Origin: Pictodentalium vernedei
Taxonomy: Eukaryota > Mollusca > Scaphopoda > Dentaliida > Dentaliidae
Direction of reading: 5' to 3'
DNA length: 64,000 nucleotides
Assembly (NCBI GenBank): GCA_031216915.1
Contig: CM062289.1
Coordinates: forward strand, 19,136,520-19,200,519
Shown here: one piece after another, positions 1-9,150 of the stretch
How the letters are laid out: each line of letters starts with the position of its first letter
Position numbering within the stretch: position 1 is the stretch's first letter
The notes under the pieces: generated by a model
Told to the model about the DNA's origin: nothing
What the model saw: only the letters and a program-made list of their open reading frames with translations
The model's database searches: none
Position numbers and translations under genes: made by a program

Positions 1-142
1 TGGAACGAGCTCGACGAGCTCGTTCCAACGAGGGGTCATAACCTATGTTTTTGAGACAAAAAATGAAAAAATAATGAAAATTAATTGCGAATTTTGAGAA
101 TAGCGCTGGTCGTTTTTAGCCGTTACGTGGGGAAAGGGTTAA
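1..142. mobile_element. TTAA-type palindromic MITE, subfamily A (right part, cut by window start)
   Basis: The window opens in the GAGCTCG-rich palindromic centre of a short element whose arm runs through a poly-A-rich stretch and ends with GGGGAAAGGGTTAA. Complete copies at 384-632, 7560-7809 and 51961-52213 show that the family starts TTAACCCTTTACC and ends GGTAAAGGGTTAA. TTAA flanks followed by CCC termini are the pattern of piggyBac-superfamily elements, so this is called a piggyBac-type non-autonomous element. No transposase is encoded. Confidence 0.75.
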
Positions 143-383
143 GAGAATGTAGAATATTGGTTTCTGATCCACTGCCGGAAGTCGAACACTCTACAACCCC
201 ACTTGACAATCAGGAAACCAGCACCCAAACCACTACACCATTGCACACCGTTAGAAAAAAACGATGTCTGGAATCTAGCTTTTTCGATGAAGTTATCATA
301 ATTTCTTGGTTCACTTTCCTTGCGGAACTTCCTTATCCCACCACTCAGAATAAAAAAATTCCACTCATTTGCAATAGATAGCA
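143..383. other. spacer between two TTAA MITEs, no gene seen
   Basis: Open frames here are short, overlap on both strands, and match no family I recognise. I see no splice signals that would define an exon. Confidence 0.5.
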
Positions 384-632
384 TTAACCCTTTACCCAAC
401 CTAACGGCCAAAACTGGCCAGCGCTATTCTCAAAAACGACAATTAATTTTCATTATTTTTTTCATTTTTTGTCTCAAACACAAAGATTTGGACCCTAAAT
501 TGGAACGAGCTCGTACAGCACGTTCCAATGAGGGGTCATAACCTATGTTGTTGAGACAAAAAATGAAAAAAATAGTTATTCAAGAATTTTTTTGCAAGTG
601 TCGTCTGCTTTTCATGTTAGGTAAAGGGTTAA
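384..632. mobile_element. TTAA-type palindromic MITE, subfamily A
   Basis: A 249-bp element bounded by TTAA on both sides, with termini TTAACCCTTTACC and GGTAAAGGGTTAA. It has the outer motif GCCAGCGCTATTCTC, a TTTTTTGTCTCAAA arm, and a central palindrome around GGAACGAGCTCG. The right central arm carries small changes (TACAGCACG), so the palindrome is imperfect in this copy. The terminus and target site are piggyBac-like; there is no coding capacity. Confidence 0.85.
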
Positions 633-744
633 ACAGTAGAGGCAGGCGAAGCTTTATATTAGATTAGATTCGGTATTTCTTCACTGAATTGATTGGATTC
701 GACATTCTTTGGGTTATTTCAGAAGAATGTGAATCTCAGGTTCC
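633..744. other. short spacer, nothing recognised
   Basis: AT-rich sequence between a MITE and a SINE, without coding or repeat structure that I can identify. Confidence 0.4.
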
Positions 745-1106
745 ATTTATTTATTTAATTATTGAGGTTTAACGACACTTTCGACAGCCAGGGCCACATC
801 GTATCTGACAGTTTTACGGGTGGAGGAAGCCGAAGTATCCGGAATGATCCATTGAGCAACGGCAAGGAACTATCAGGCTCTCCAACATACTAACTCCACA
901 TAAACAGGGTTAGCATTGGTTGAAGACAGGTGCACCATTGACGTGCACTACGTCTTAGTGCACAGCGTCAACGTGCCACCCCCCCCCCCCCCCTTTGCGT
1001 GGGCAATCAAGATTAAGTGTCTTTCCGCAGTTACCCCTGGCGGGATCGAACCATGGACTTTTCGGTTTGAAGTCCAATGCCGTAACGACTGAGCCATCGG
1101 GCTCCC
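745..1106 (-). mobile_element. tRNA-headed SINE (minus orientation)
   Basis: Read on the minus strand, the element starts with a tRNA-like head (GGCTCAG near the A-box position and GGTTCGATCCC as B box). A conserved body follows (the CACTAAG and TGCACGTCAATGGTGCACC region, then the GGAGGAAGCC region as its complement) and it ends in an ATTT/AAAT-rich tail. A run of about 17 C residues at 978-994 interrupts the body. The same body occurs with 5S-derived heads elsewhere in this window. Confidence 0.8.
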
Positions 1107-1248
1107 AGTTAACTTCTATACGCATCGTAAAGGTTGATGTATCTCCTCTAAAAATAGGGTTTTTTTTAACAGGATATTTGTGCTATGGCACTGTGTACCG
1201 TCACCCGCCATGGGAAGTAAGTGCTAGGGTAAATAAAATAGCCCAGTT
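1107..1248. other. spacer, no gene seen
   Basis: AT-rich sequence between the SINE and the next MITE. The open frame running through it begins inside the SINE and is not supported as coding. Confidence 0.4.
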
Positions 1249-1498
1249 CTAACTCTTTACCTATCGAACCGGTCGCATCCGCCCGCGTAATATACAAATT
1301 TAGCAACTGAAAGAAATTACTTTTCAAAAAATGTCAACAAAACCATATCGTGTTACCCCTCATTGGAACGAGCTCGACGAGTTCGTTTCAATGAGAGATA
1401 ACACGATATGGTTTTGTTGAAATTTTTTGAAAAATTTGAAGAAAACAAATCTTCAAAGTTTTTCACTTTGATATCGTCTGGGTTGGGTAAAGGGTTAA
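1249..1498. mobile_element. TTAA-type palindromic MITE, subfamily B
   Basis: The left end reads CTAACTCTTTACC, a decayed TTAACCCTTTACC. The right end is GGGTAAAGGGTTAA. The arms contain TTTCAACAAAACCATATC and its complement, with the shared core CCTCATTGGAACGAGCTCG. Subfamily B shares its ends and centre with subfamily A but has different arms. No ORF. Confidence 0.8.
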
Positions 1499-1539
1499 AA
1501 ACCGCGTGGCGAAGAAGCGATAATTCGCGATAGCCAGTC

Positions 1540-1745
1540 CACATTTCTCATCATTAGTTGGAATTTTAATATTTTTCATGAACAAAGTTAATTTATTGAA
1601 TTTCCAACTATCTGATTTTTGACCTCGGAATTTCCAACTATTTAAAAAAATACTCCTGGCTGGAGCCTGGGGGGGGGGGGGGGGGGGTGAGACCCCCCCC
1701 CCCCCTCCTGTCGCCACATCCCTGGCTGGACATTTTCGAGGACTA
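1540..1745 (-). repeat. dispersed repeat with paired poly-G/poly-C tract (hAT-like relative)
   Basis: It contains AATTTCCAACTATTT units, a run of about 18 G facing a run of about 14 C around 1671-1704, and an end reading GTCGCCACATCCCTGG. The same sequence occurs in the opposite orientation at 43190-43350, and relatives lie at 36177-36903 and 61590-62172. The CCCTG-type end suggests a hAT-like non-autonomous element, but this copy has no clear second terminus. Confidence 0.5.
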
Positions 1746-2150
1746 ATATTGATTCTCTTAATCAAATTTTGACAACCGAATTGTCTCCTGTAGCTGAAGT
1801 TTATCTTTGTATGATACACGTTGTTTGTCAGTTGTGTTAAAAACCAACTTAAACCAAATCAAATAACGAATATGGAGTCATCCAATTTACATTACTAAAC
1901 TAACATGGAATATACCACCAGTATTCAAAGGGCTAATGTGCTGAAGGGAAAATATGCCTACATATTTTTAGATCTCCGAACCATTCAGCTCCGATTAATT
2001 GCCTCCCCTTTATTTATTTTCTAAACAAAGTTGAAGTGAAACGTTTTGCAGAAAAATATTGGAGACAACTTGGAAAGAATTTAGAGCGTTCTCTGGTAAA
2101 CAGGTGAGTCGATAGACTTCAAAGGTGGTGAATTCGTTTCATACCCAGTG
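1746..2150. other. intergenic sequence, nothing recognised
   Basis: No ORF, tandem repeat or familiar element end. AT-rich throughout. Confidence 0.4.
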
Positions 2151-2232
2151 CCCCAAATCATGTCGCACCATGTCGATGGCTGCGTGAGTATTACTCACGC
2201 GCCCGTTGACATGATGCGACATTATTTTGGGA
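2151..2232. repeat. 82-bp imperfect inverted repeat
   Basis: The arms CCCAAATCATGTCGCA and TGCGACATTATTTTGGG face each other around the centre GCGTGAGTATTACTCACGC. The arms are mismatched in several places, so this is an older foldback than the perfect palindrome that follows. It is probably a tiny MITE; no target duplication is evident. Confidence 0.65.
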
Positions 2233-2757
2233 TAAGTAAATTCTCTGTCAAGTGTGACCCGCCATGCCTTGCCTCAAGATTTACTAATCCAGTATCTTCA
2301 CGTCCCATTTAACAAGACGTCCGTGTAACTATTCGTCCAATCTCCAAATATCTTCGTAAAACTCCTCAGACATCTGATTGAATTCGGACAGTACTGAGGA
2401 AACCCTGTAGCAGACTGAACTGGTCACCGTGGAACTTTACCAGCGAAACCACAACTTCATCGAGATTCACCCCCTTGGTGGATGAAAAATGATTTGGAGT
2501 TACCTCCCTTTCGCCGTAAAATGGAAATGGAAATCCATGTCTGACAGCTTGCAGCAGTTCACTGACGATACATTCAACAATTCAACAAGATCGCGTGGGA
2601 TTTTTCAATTTTTGATCTTGTAACAAGGCCGCCGCCCCTGGTTCGTGGCGCGTGGGGGAAATCAGATAAAATTATTTCTAAAATGAATGAACCTAAATCA
2701 AATTAAAGAATCGTAAACGTTTGTAGTAATACTTGTTCATCTTGTCAACTGCAGGGC
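2233..2757. other. intergenic sequence, nothing recognised
   Basis: No coding region or repeat could be supported. Frames are closed at short intervals on both strands. Confidence 0.4.
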
Positions 2758-2865
2758 CCTTATAAAAAAGTACCATGGTAAATCCCAAAATACCCTGGTA
2801 ATACCATGGTATACCATGGTATTACCAGGGTATTTTGGGATTTACCATGGTACTTTTTTATAAGG
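2758..2865. repeat. 108-bp perfect palindrome without spacer
   Basis: The sequence from CCTTATAAAAAAG to CTTTTTTATAAGG is its own reverse complement over 108 bp, centred on ACCATGGTATACCATGGT. I checked the 43-bp outer arms base by base against each other and found no mismatch. A run of about 20 G follows immediately. It is presumably a palindromic MITE; flanking target duplication is not clear. Confidence 0.9.
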
Positions 2866-3589
2866 TGGGGGGGGGGGGGGGGGGGGAGGCTATTGTGTTC
2901 GCTGCCTCCCCAAAACATTTGTCCAATGCAAGTTTCACACAACCCAATATAGGGGCTACATATATGCAGCAAATATCTCAGATTTGCTATTATATGAATA
3001 ACGTTTTCAAAATGTACTCGGGGTGGGAGACTGTAGTGGTAACTAGTACCCTCCGGTTGTTGCTACCTCCCTCATATCCAGTAGGAGGAGGGGAAACGAG
3101 GGTCCTAGTTAGGATTATATGAGGTCAACGACGAAATGTCAATTAATATCATACTCCCCCCCCCCCCCCCAAAAAAACCCAAAAAACAAAACAAAAACAA
3201 CAAAGCTCTAGGGTACCTCCTATTATAGTAGAAATCTGGCTATGCGCCTAGTCGACTGTGATTCACTAACCCTGACAAGTCCGCAATATCTATGCTCCTA
3301 TTTTCCACACCCTCATAGATACCTCCTTAGATACCGGCCTTTTCACTCACTGCAGAAGTCAAATTTTGTAACAACCCTACCTTTCATCGGACTGTCCGGA
3401 CACTTTAGAGGAGGAATGGCCGAGAAATTTCTTGGTGGGTCCCCCCTCTTGGAACCCCACTGGGGCTCCTTAAGGTTACCCGATTGAAATATTCTCGTTA
3501 TAAGGCATCAGCCGGAGCGTCGACGTATTTCTCGAATGGCAGGATTTTTCGTCTTCTCGATTCCGATGATCAGTATTTTTTTACGATAG
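2866..3589. other. G-run, C-run and unassigned sequence
   Basis: It begins with about 20 G (2866-2886) and holds about 14 C near 3158-3172 followed by an A-rich stretch. Short overlapping frames on both strands around 2760-3490 arise from these low-complexity tracts and show no protein family. No gene is supported. Confidence 0.4.
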
Positions 3590-3719
3590 GTCCAAACTAT
3601 ATTCAGCTTCGTGGATTCGACACCATTGAATTCCTCCTGTAATAAACCAACATAGTCCAAACTATATTCAGCCTCGTGGATTCGACACCATTGAATTCCT
3701 CCTGTAATAAACCAACACA
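3590..3719. repeat. 65-bp unit duplicated in tandem
   Basis: The unit beginning GTCCAAACTATATTCAGC and ending AATAAACCAACA occurs twice in direct succession with only a few differences (GCTTCG versus GCCTCG, CAT versus CAC at the end). This is a recent local duplication. The minus-strand frame through it simply repeats itself and is not taken as coding. Confidence 0.8.
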
Positions 3720-3835
3720 AAAGGTAACAATAAATGTGTAAGATGCAAGGATTGGCCGTCATTTCGGTCCCGACAATTACACATTATTATTACCACTTTT
3801 GCGAGCGTTCCTAGCACATTAACGATGTTTTACCT
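3720..3835. other. short spacer, nothing recognised
   Basis: AT-rich sequence leading to the TTTATTTATT tail of the next SINE. Confidence 0.3.
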
Positions 3836-4193
3836 ATTTATTTATTTATTGTTTTTTTAAGGTCACATATTTCTGCACAATGGCTAACGATGACCGTGAC
3901 AGTTTTACGGGTGGAGGAAGCCGGAGTACCCGGAGAGAACCACCGAGCAACGGCGAGCAACTGTCAGCTCCCCAACATACCAACACTATACAAGCAGGGT
4001 TAGCATTGGTTGAAGACAGGTGCACCATCGACGTGCAGTACGCCTTAGTACACAACGTCACCGTGCCCCCATGTGGACAATGAGGGTGAAGTGTCTTGCC
4101 CAAGGACACAACGCGGTTGGCGCAGGTGGGATTCGAACCGAGGACCTCTCGGCTTGCAGACTGCACCTCTACCAACTGAGCCACCGCCCACCA
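3836..4193 (-). mobile_element. tRNA-headed SINE (minus orientation), near full length
   Basis: The minus strand reads a tRNA-like head of about 70 bp: GGTGGCTCAGTTGGTAGAGG, then GGTTCGAATCCCACC. The conserved body follows, then TATGTGACCTTAAA and an AAATAAATAAAT tail. The head resembles a tRNA but is joined to the SINE body, so it is not a tRNA gene. A C-run of about 13 and a 76-bp perfect palindrome lie just beyond the head. Confidence 0.85.
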
Positions 4194-4241
4194 ACCCCCC
4201 CCCCCCCGCAACATCAATAACTTTAAAAATAACCCACACTG

Positions 4242-4317
4242 TTCGCCACAGAAAAGCAATCGCCGTCAACAGTGTCGTATACGACACTGTTGACGGCGAT
4301 TGCTTTTCTGTGGCGAA
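4242..4317. repeat. 76-bp perfect palindrome
   Basis: The sequence between TTCGCCACAGAAAAG and CTTTTCTGTGGCGAA is self-complementary over 76 bp around GTCGTATACGAC, with no mismatch found by direct comparison. There is no loop. It is likely a palindromic MITE or a foldback junction. Confidence 0.9.
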
Positions 4318-4612
4318 TTCTGTATGATCACGTATTTAAAACTTGAGATCAATTATATTCATGTTTGTGGCAGTTCTCAGTGAACTAAGAAGCCTTCTCG
4401 AGTGAGTCGAGTAAACTTATGTCAAAGGGTGGTGGGAACCTGTGATAATGGTGAAGACCTATAACAAGGGGTTGTAAACTACTATGTTAAGACGGGGACC
4501 TAAAACTTAAAACATACGCCAAGAAGAAGGAAATACCAGTGCTTTTTCGCCAACCATGCAGGCCACATCCATATTTACCGTTGTTCCCAAATTAGACTGA
4601 TTTAAAAGTCTG
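4318..4612. other. intergenic sequence, nothing recognised
   Basis: No ORF, splice-site pair or repeat recognised between the palindrome and the split SINE. Confidence 0.35.
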
Positions 4613-4649
4613 GGTGTTAGGTTGCGGAGTCTGACAGTTTCTCGTCGTT
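4613..4649 (+). mobile_element. left piece of SINE split by foldback element
   Basis: GGAGTCTGACAGTTTCTCGT matches the SINE body, and the continuation of that body (GCCGTTGCTTGTGGTTCTC) resumes at 6710 after the foldback element. The two pieces therefore belong to one older SINE in plus orientation. Confidence 0.75.
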
Positions 4650-6709
4650 AGAAATAGTGCTCGCACGTTTCACCCCCCCCCCCCCCCACCCCCAGTTGGG
4701 GATCTCATCAGGGGATCTCATGTGACGTCAATGTCACGTGACTCAATGACGCCATGTTGTGTTGTCATGGTAACCCGCGTGAGCGGCCATGTTGTGACGT
4801 TACCCCCATAGTGATACGTGGTGTTAGTGCGCATGCGCAGCACGTGTTGTTAGGGTGATAGGTATTTCCGTCGTCCATTTTGTATACTGGAGGCCGCCAT
4901 CTTGGTTTCTATGGTAGCACGTGTTGCTTTGTTACCCAAAGGCCTACACCAAGAGAGGGGTATGTTCGGGGGGGGGTGTTCGATTGAATAGGAGTAATTT
5001 CCCGATTCGTAGAATTACTACAAACAACCCAAGTTGTACTATTTCGAATTCTTTCATGGAATTCAAATTTTACAGAATTCGATAAGAATCCCACTTACGG
5101 AATCCCTTTTTTGAGAATCCCTTTTTGGAAAACCTCTGTGGCTTTGGAATCCCCTTTTTCTGAAATGAGTCGAAGAGTTGTATGTGCGAGTCACTCGAAC
5201 GAGCTCAATTGCTCGATAGCTCAGTTACTCGGTAGACTTTGAGTCGTTCGAGCAGTATGTGCGAGTCACTCGAACGAGCAATTGCTCGAAAGCTCATTTG
5301 CTCGATGGACTTTGAGTCGTTCGAGAAGTGTGTGCGAGTCACTCGATGTAAGACGGAATCCCACTTATGGAATCCCTTGTTTTGGAATCCCATATGTGGA
5401 ATCCCTTTTTCGAAAACATATGGACTTCGGCACCCCGTTTTCTGAAATGAGGCTGAGAGTCGTATGTGCGAGTCACTCGAACGAGTAATTGCTCGATAGC
5501 TCATTTGCTCGGTAGACTTCGAGTCGTTCGAGCAGTATGTGCGAGTCACTCGAACGAGCAATTGCTCGATAGCTCATTTGCTCGGTGAGCTTCGAGTCGC
5601 TCGAGCAATTACTTTTCAGTAACTGTTCTATAGCTTATAAAGGATATTTGGGATAGGTATGTCTTGTGGTGGCCTAGAAGGTTGGGCTAAATAGGTAATA
5701 ATATCCTTAGATAAGTATCCTATAAAAGGTATCCTCGAAAGTTATACTCAAATAATACAATAACAGGCCATAGGTCTCCTCAAATACTGAAATGAGGCTT
5801 AGAGTCGTATGTGCGAGTCACTCGAGTGAGCAATTGCTCGATAGCTCATTTGCTTGGTAGACTTCGAGTCGTTTGAGCAGTATGTGCGAGTCACTCGAGC
5901 GAACAATTGCTCGATAGGTCATTTGCTCGGTGGGCTTCGAGTCGTTCGAGCAATGACATTTCAGTCACTGCTCGATACCTTATTGGCTTTGGGAATAATA
6001 TAGAATTTTGTTATATAGAAGGGAGATAACTCTGGATTCAGATTATGGAAAATCAAACAATCTGATTGGTTAGTTAGCGCCAGTAAAGTGAACTGATTGG
6101 GTGATCTAGATAAATGAAACAACAAGAGTACTCGGAATAGGGTCAGAACTAACAAGAACATACTAGAACAGCTAAATATAGCAATAATGAGCAAAGCTGT
6201 TCCAGTTAATAGGCTCTTCTACTCTACTGGAGTATACTCCAGGACAAACGAACATGGTCTGGTAGACGAAAACTATCACATAGATAGTTAGAAGCAGAGA
6301 ATTCTGAAAGAATTCGAAATAGTACAACTTGTCGGGTTGTTTGCGGTAATTCCACGAATAGGGAAATTACTCGTATTCAGTCGAACACACCCTCCGAACA
6401 TACCCCTGTCTTGTTATAGGCCTTTGGGCAACAAAGCAACCACGTGCTACCATAGAAACCAAGATGGCGACCTCCAGTATACAAATAGGACGACGGAAAC
6501 ACTATCATCCTAACAACACGCGCTGCGCATGCGCACTAACACCACGTATCACTGTGCGGATAACGTCACAACATGGCCGCTCACGCGGGTTACCATGACA
6601 ACACAACATGGCGCCATTCGGTCACGTGACTTTGACGTCACATGAGATCCCCTGATGAGATCCCCCAACTGGGGGGGGGGGGGGGGTCAAAGGCGCGAGC
6701 ACTACTACT
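4650..6709. mobile_element. foldback element 1, about 2.06 kb with long inverted arms
   Basis: The left arm reads through GTGCTCGC, a C-run, CAGTTGGGGATCTCATCAGG, TGTGACGTCA, a run of CRE-like and NRF1-like GCGCATGCGC motifs, and then many GAGCAATTGCTC-type subrepeats. The right arm is the mirror image and ends GCGAGCACTACTACT. The ends are AGTAGT-like (left end decayed to AGAAAT). The flanking 6-mers GTCGTT (4644-4649) and GCCGTT (6710-6715) look like a target duplication with one mismatch, and the flanks join into one SINE. No transposase frame is visible. It shares arms with the elements at 17944-22164 and 49171-49998. Superfamily unassigned. Confidence 0.85.
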
Positions 6710-6823
6710 GCCGTTGCTTGTGGTTCTCTCCGGGTACTCAGGCTTCCTCCACACTGTTCGACAGGAGGTGGCCCTGGCCGTCGAAAGTGTCGTTAAGCTC
6801 CAATAAATAAATAAATAAATGGT
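6710..6823 (+). mobile_element. right piece of SINE split by foldback element
   Basis: This continues the SINE body (GGTTCTCTCCGGGTACTC, CTTCCTCCAC), lacks the ACCCGTAAAACTGTC segment, and then reads GTGTCGTTAAGCTCCAATAA with an AATAAATAAATAAAT tail. That tail resembles the 3' end of the LINE at 53321-58826. Confidence 0.8.
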
Positions 6824-6959
6824 CATCGCAGAGTATAACTTCATGAGTTGGAAAGAAAACGCGCTTCTATTACTCAAGTCTAGATAGGTTGAACTGAATC
6901 ATATTTGAAAATTAGTGTCGCACTCCCTCCGTCTTTTAAATCCGAAGGCCTGATGTTGA
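6824..6959. other. short spacer, nothing recognised
   Basis: No coding or repeat structure that I can name. Confidence 0.3.
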
Positions 6960-7120
6960 GAAAAATATTGTTCAGATTCAGATTCAGAAAATTTATTTAC
7001 AGTATACATAGATGGTTACAATTACAATAATGGTGTCAAATACATATAATTCATAAGTTTAGTGAACAGTATACTGTAGGGGATGGCATGGCCAGATTGG
7101 CTGTCTATCTGTCACCCCCT
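6960..7120 (-). mobile_element. probable LINE 3' end remnant (minus orientation)
   Basis: On the minus strand this reads GTAAATAAATTTTCTGAATC followed by TGAATC-type hexamer repeats, a form of 3' tail typical of some non-LTR retrotransposons. No coding part is left, so the clade cannot be assigned. Confidence 0.4.
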
Positions 7121-7559
7121 TGGAAAGGTGTATAGTAGTTGCAAACAGACTGTGACTAAATGGTACTTACTCAAGACAGTTCTCCCCTCCCCCTTGTGAA
7201 CATTTTAATTCTGGATCCTCTCTGAAGCGACACCCTCTCATAACGTATTTATTAGATATGATTTTCTTTCCCAGAATTCCTCTCTATCAAGCTTAGCTGA
7301 TATGACTTCAAACTGGGCTAATATGACGCCGATCTGGGCCGATATCAAGCAAGGTAGAGTTGTCCCCCTTGATGCGTTACAAGGCGCGATCAATTATTTG
7401 TTTACTTCGAAATCGTACCCGTTCTTCGTTGAACGGAATCAATAAATTCCCAGGCAAAAGGGGGGGGGGGGGGTAGTTTTTTGTATGTTGAGGGATTAGT
7501 TGTAGCAATAAGTAAGGATCAGGTGGATGGAGAGAAAAAAGAAGAGTTGTATACAAAAT
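7121..7559. other. intergenic sequence with a G-run
   Basis: It contains a run of about 13 G near 7460 and loosely repeated 'CTGATAT' words near 7300-7350 that resemble the satellites later in the window. No gene is supported. Confidence 0.35.
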
Positions 7560-7809
7560 TTAACCCTTTACCTATCTTGAACAGCAGACGACACTTGCAA
7601 AAACATTCTTGAATGACTAAATTTTTTCATTTTTTGTGTCAAAAACATAGGTTATGACCCCTGACTGGAACGAGCTCGACGAGCTCGTTCCAACGAGGGG
7701 TCATAACCTATGTTTTTGACACAAAAAATGAAAACATAATGAAAATTAGTTGACGATTTTTTAGAATAGCGCTGGCCGGTTTTGGCCATTACGTTGGGTA
7801 AAGGGTTAA
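7560..7809. mobile_element. TTAA-type palindromic MITE, subfamily A
   Basis: A complete 250-bp copy from TTAACCCTTTACCTATC to TTGGGTAAAGGGTTAA, with the central palindrome GGAACGAGCTCGACGAGC. TTAA flanks are intact on both sides. The two outer ends differ (GTCGTCTGC-type versus GCCAGCGCTATTC-type), as in the other subfamily A copies. Confidence 0.9.
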
Positions 7810-7997
7810 CGCAACCTGAGATTCAGAGTCGAAAGGTGCGATTTGGCGAATTGAGAAATGTAGCCATCTGAACGTCGTGGATTCCACAGTGGGGAAACTG
7901 AGACGTTCGGATAGATGAACTACGAGACGAGGAAACTTCGGACATTATGAAAAGAATGAGAAACAGTAACTGTCAGAAAACTCTCAACAGATTATTA
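7810..7997. other. spacer, nothing recognised
   Basis: Unique-looking sequence without an ORF. Confidence 0.3.
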
Positions 7998-8385
7998 TAT
8001 TTATTTATTTATTAGTGTTTAAGGTTACATACTTATGCACAATGGCTAATCATTACCGTGACAGTTTTACGGGTGGAGGAAGTCGGAGTACCCGGAGTAC
8101 CCGGAGAGAACCACCGAGCAACGACGAGCAGCTGCGAGCTCCCCAACATCGTAACTCCACACTGCAGCCCAGGCAGGGTTAGATTGGTTGAAGACATGCG
8201 CACCATCGACGTGCAGTACGCCTTAGTACACGGCGTCATCGCGCCCCCATGTGGACACTCGGGGTTAAGTACATTGCCCAAGGACACAACGCGGGAGTCC
8301 GAATCGATCGCTCAGACGGTCACCCATCCGAGGACTAACCGGGCTCGACGTTGCTTAACTTCGGTGATCTGACGAGAACCTCTTA
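7998..8385 (-). mobile_element. 5S rRNA-headed SINE (minus orientation)
   Basis: On the minus strand the element begins with GTCAGATCACCGAAGTTAAG and GGATGGGTGACCGTCTGAGC, recognisable as the internal promoter region of 5S rRNA (box A, intermediate element, box C). The same body as the tRNA-headed SINEs follows, then GTAACCTTAAACACTAATAA as tail. A CGGAGTACC unit is duplicated locally. The 5S part is incomplete and fused, so it is not a 5S gene. Confidence 0.9.
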
Positions 8386-8436
8386 ACAGATCTGAAAACA
8401 TTTTGTAATTATTGTTTGGGTTTAATAAGTAAAGAA

Positions 8437-8566
8437 GTTATTACTTGGTTCGTTTTATGTCAGCCCTCGTCTACTTTGACCTCAGCCTTCGACCTTCGGT
8501 CTCGGGCTGATTTGAAGTTACCTCGGGCTGATATCTCGGTCGATATCAAACTAACCAAGTAATAAC
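8437..8566. mobile_element. 130-bp inverted-repeat MITE
   Basis: It is bounded by GTTATTACTTGGTT and AACCAAGTAATAAC. The inner TCAGCCCTCG and CTCGGGCTGA are also complementary. The right arm (GGGCTGATATCTCGGTCGATATC) resembles the unit of the approximately 90-bp satellite at 17137-17676 and 25850-27098. Confidence 0.65.
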
Positions 8567-8589
8567 GACTAATTATTAATCAGATACCT

Positions 8590-8717
8590 GGAGTTACGAT
8601 GTTGGGGAGCTGACAGATGCTCGGTGGTTCTCACCGGGTACTCCGACTTCCTCCACCCGAAAAACTGGCACGGTCGTGATTAGCCATTATGCACAAGTAT
8701 GTGACCTTAAACACCAA

Positions 8718-8760
<43 letters not shown>

Positions 8761-8762
8761 AT
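8590..8762 (+). mobile_element. 5'-truncated SINE with AATA tail
   Basis: Only the 3' half of the SINE body is present (TACGATGTTGGGGAGCTGAC onward). It ends TATGTGACCTTAAACACC followed by about 11 AATA units to 8762. Truncation of this type is usual for target-primed insertion. Confidence 0.8.
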
Positions 8763-8883
8763 GCTTGCCAGCCAACATTAACTTGGCTTCCAGGGCACTT
8801 TACCTGCATTGGCAGATGCCAAGATTTTGTCCAGAGTCCCACAGTATCCACCTTCCTTTATACGTAAGTCATTCTAGGTTGAT

Positions 8884-9150
8884 ATAGCCCCGAACTCGGC
8901 TGATACAGGTTTGAACTCGGCTGATACATGTTTGAACTCGACTGATACAGGTTTGAACTCTGTTGATACAGGTTTGAACTCGGATGATATAGGTTTGAAC
9001 TTGGCTGATACAGGTTTGAACTCGGATGATATAGGTTTGAACTTGGCTGATACAGGTTTAAACTCGGATGATATAGGTTTGAACTCGGCTGATACAGGTT
9101 TGCACTCGGATGATATAGATTTGAATTCGGCTGATACAAGTTACCCAGGT
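8884..9150. repeat. 21-bp minisatellite
   Basis: About 13 copies of a 21-bp unit of the form GAACTCGGCTGATACAGGTTT, alternating between a GGCTGATACAGG and a GGATGATATAGG version in the central copies. Because 21 is a multiple of 3, both strands read as long repetitive frames (for example a minus-strand NLYQPSS repeat). I regard these frames as a by-product. Confidence 0.85.

Noticed and set aside
3846-4287. Overlapping frames on both strands of about 66-137 codons
   Set aside because: They lie inside a SINE and its adjacent palindrome; similar frames recur wherever the SINE recurs.
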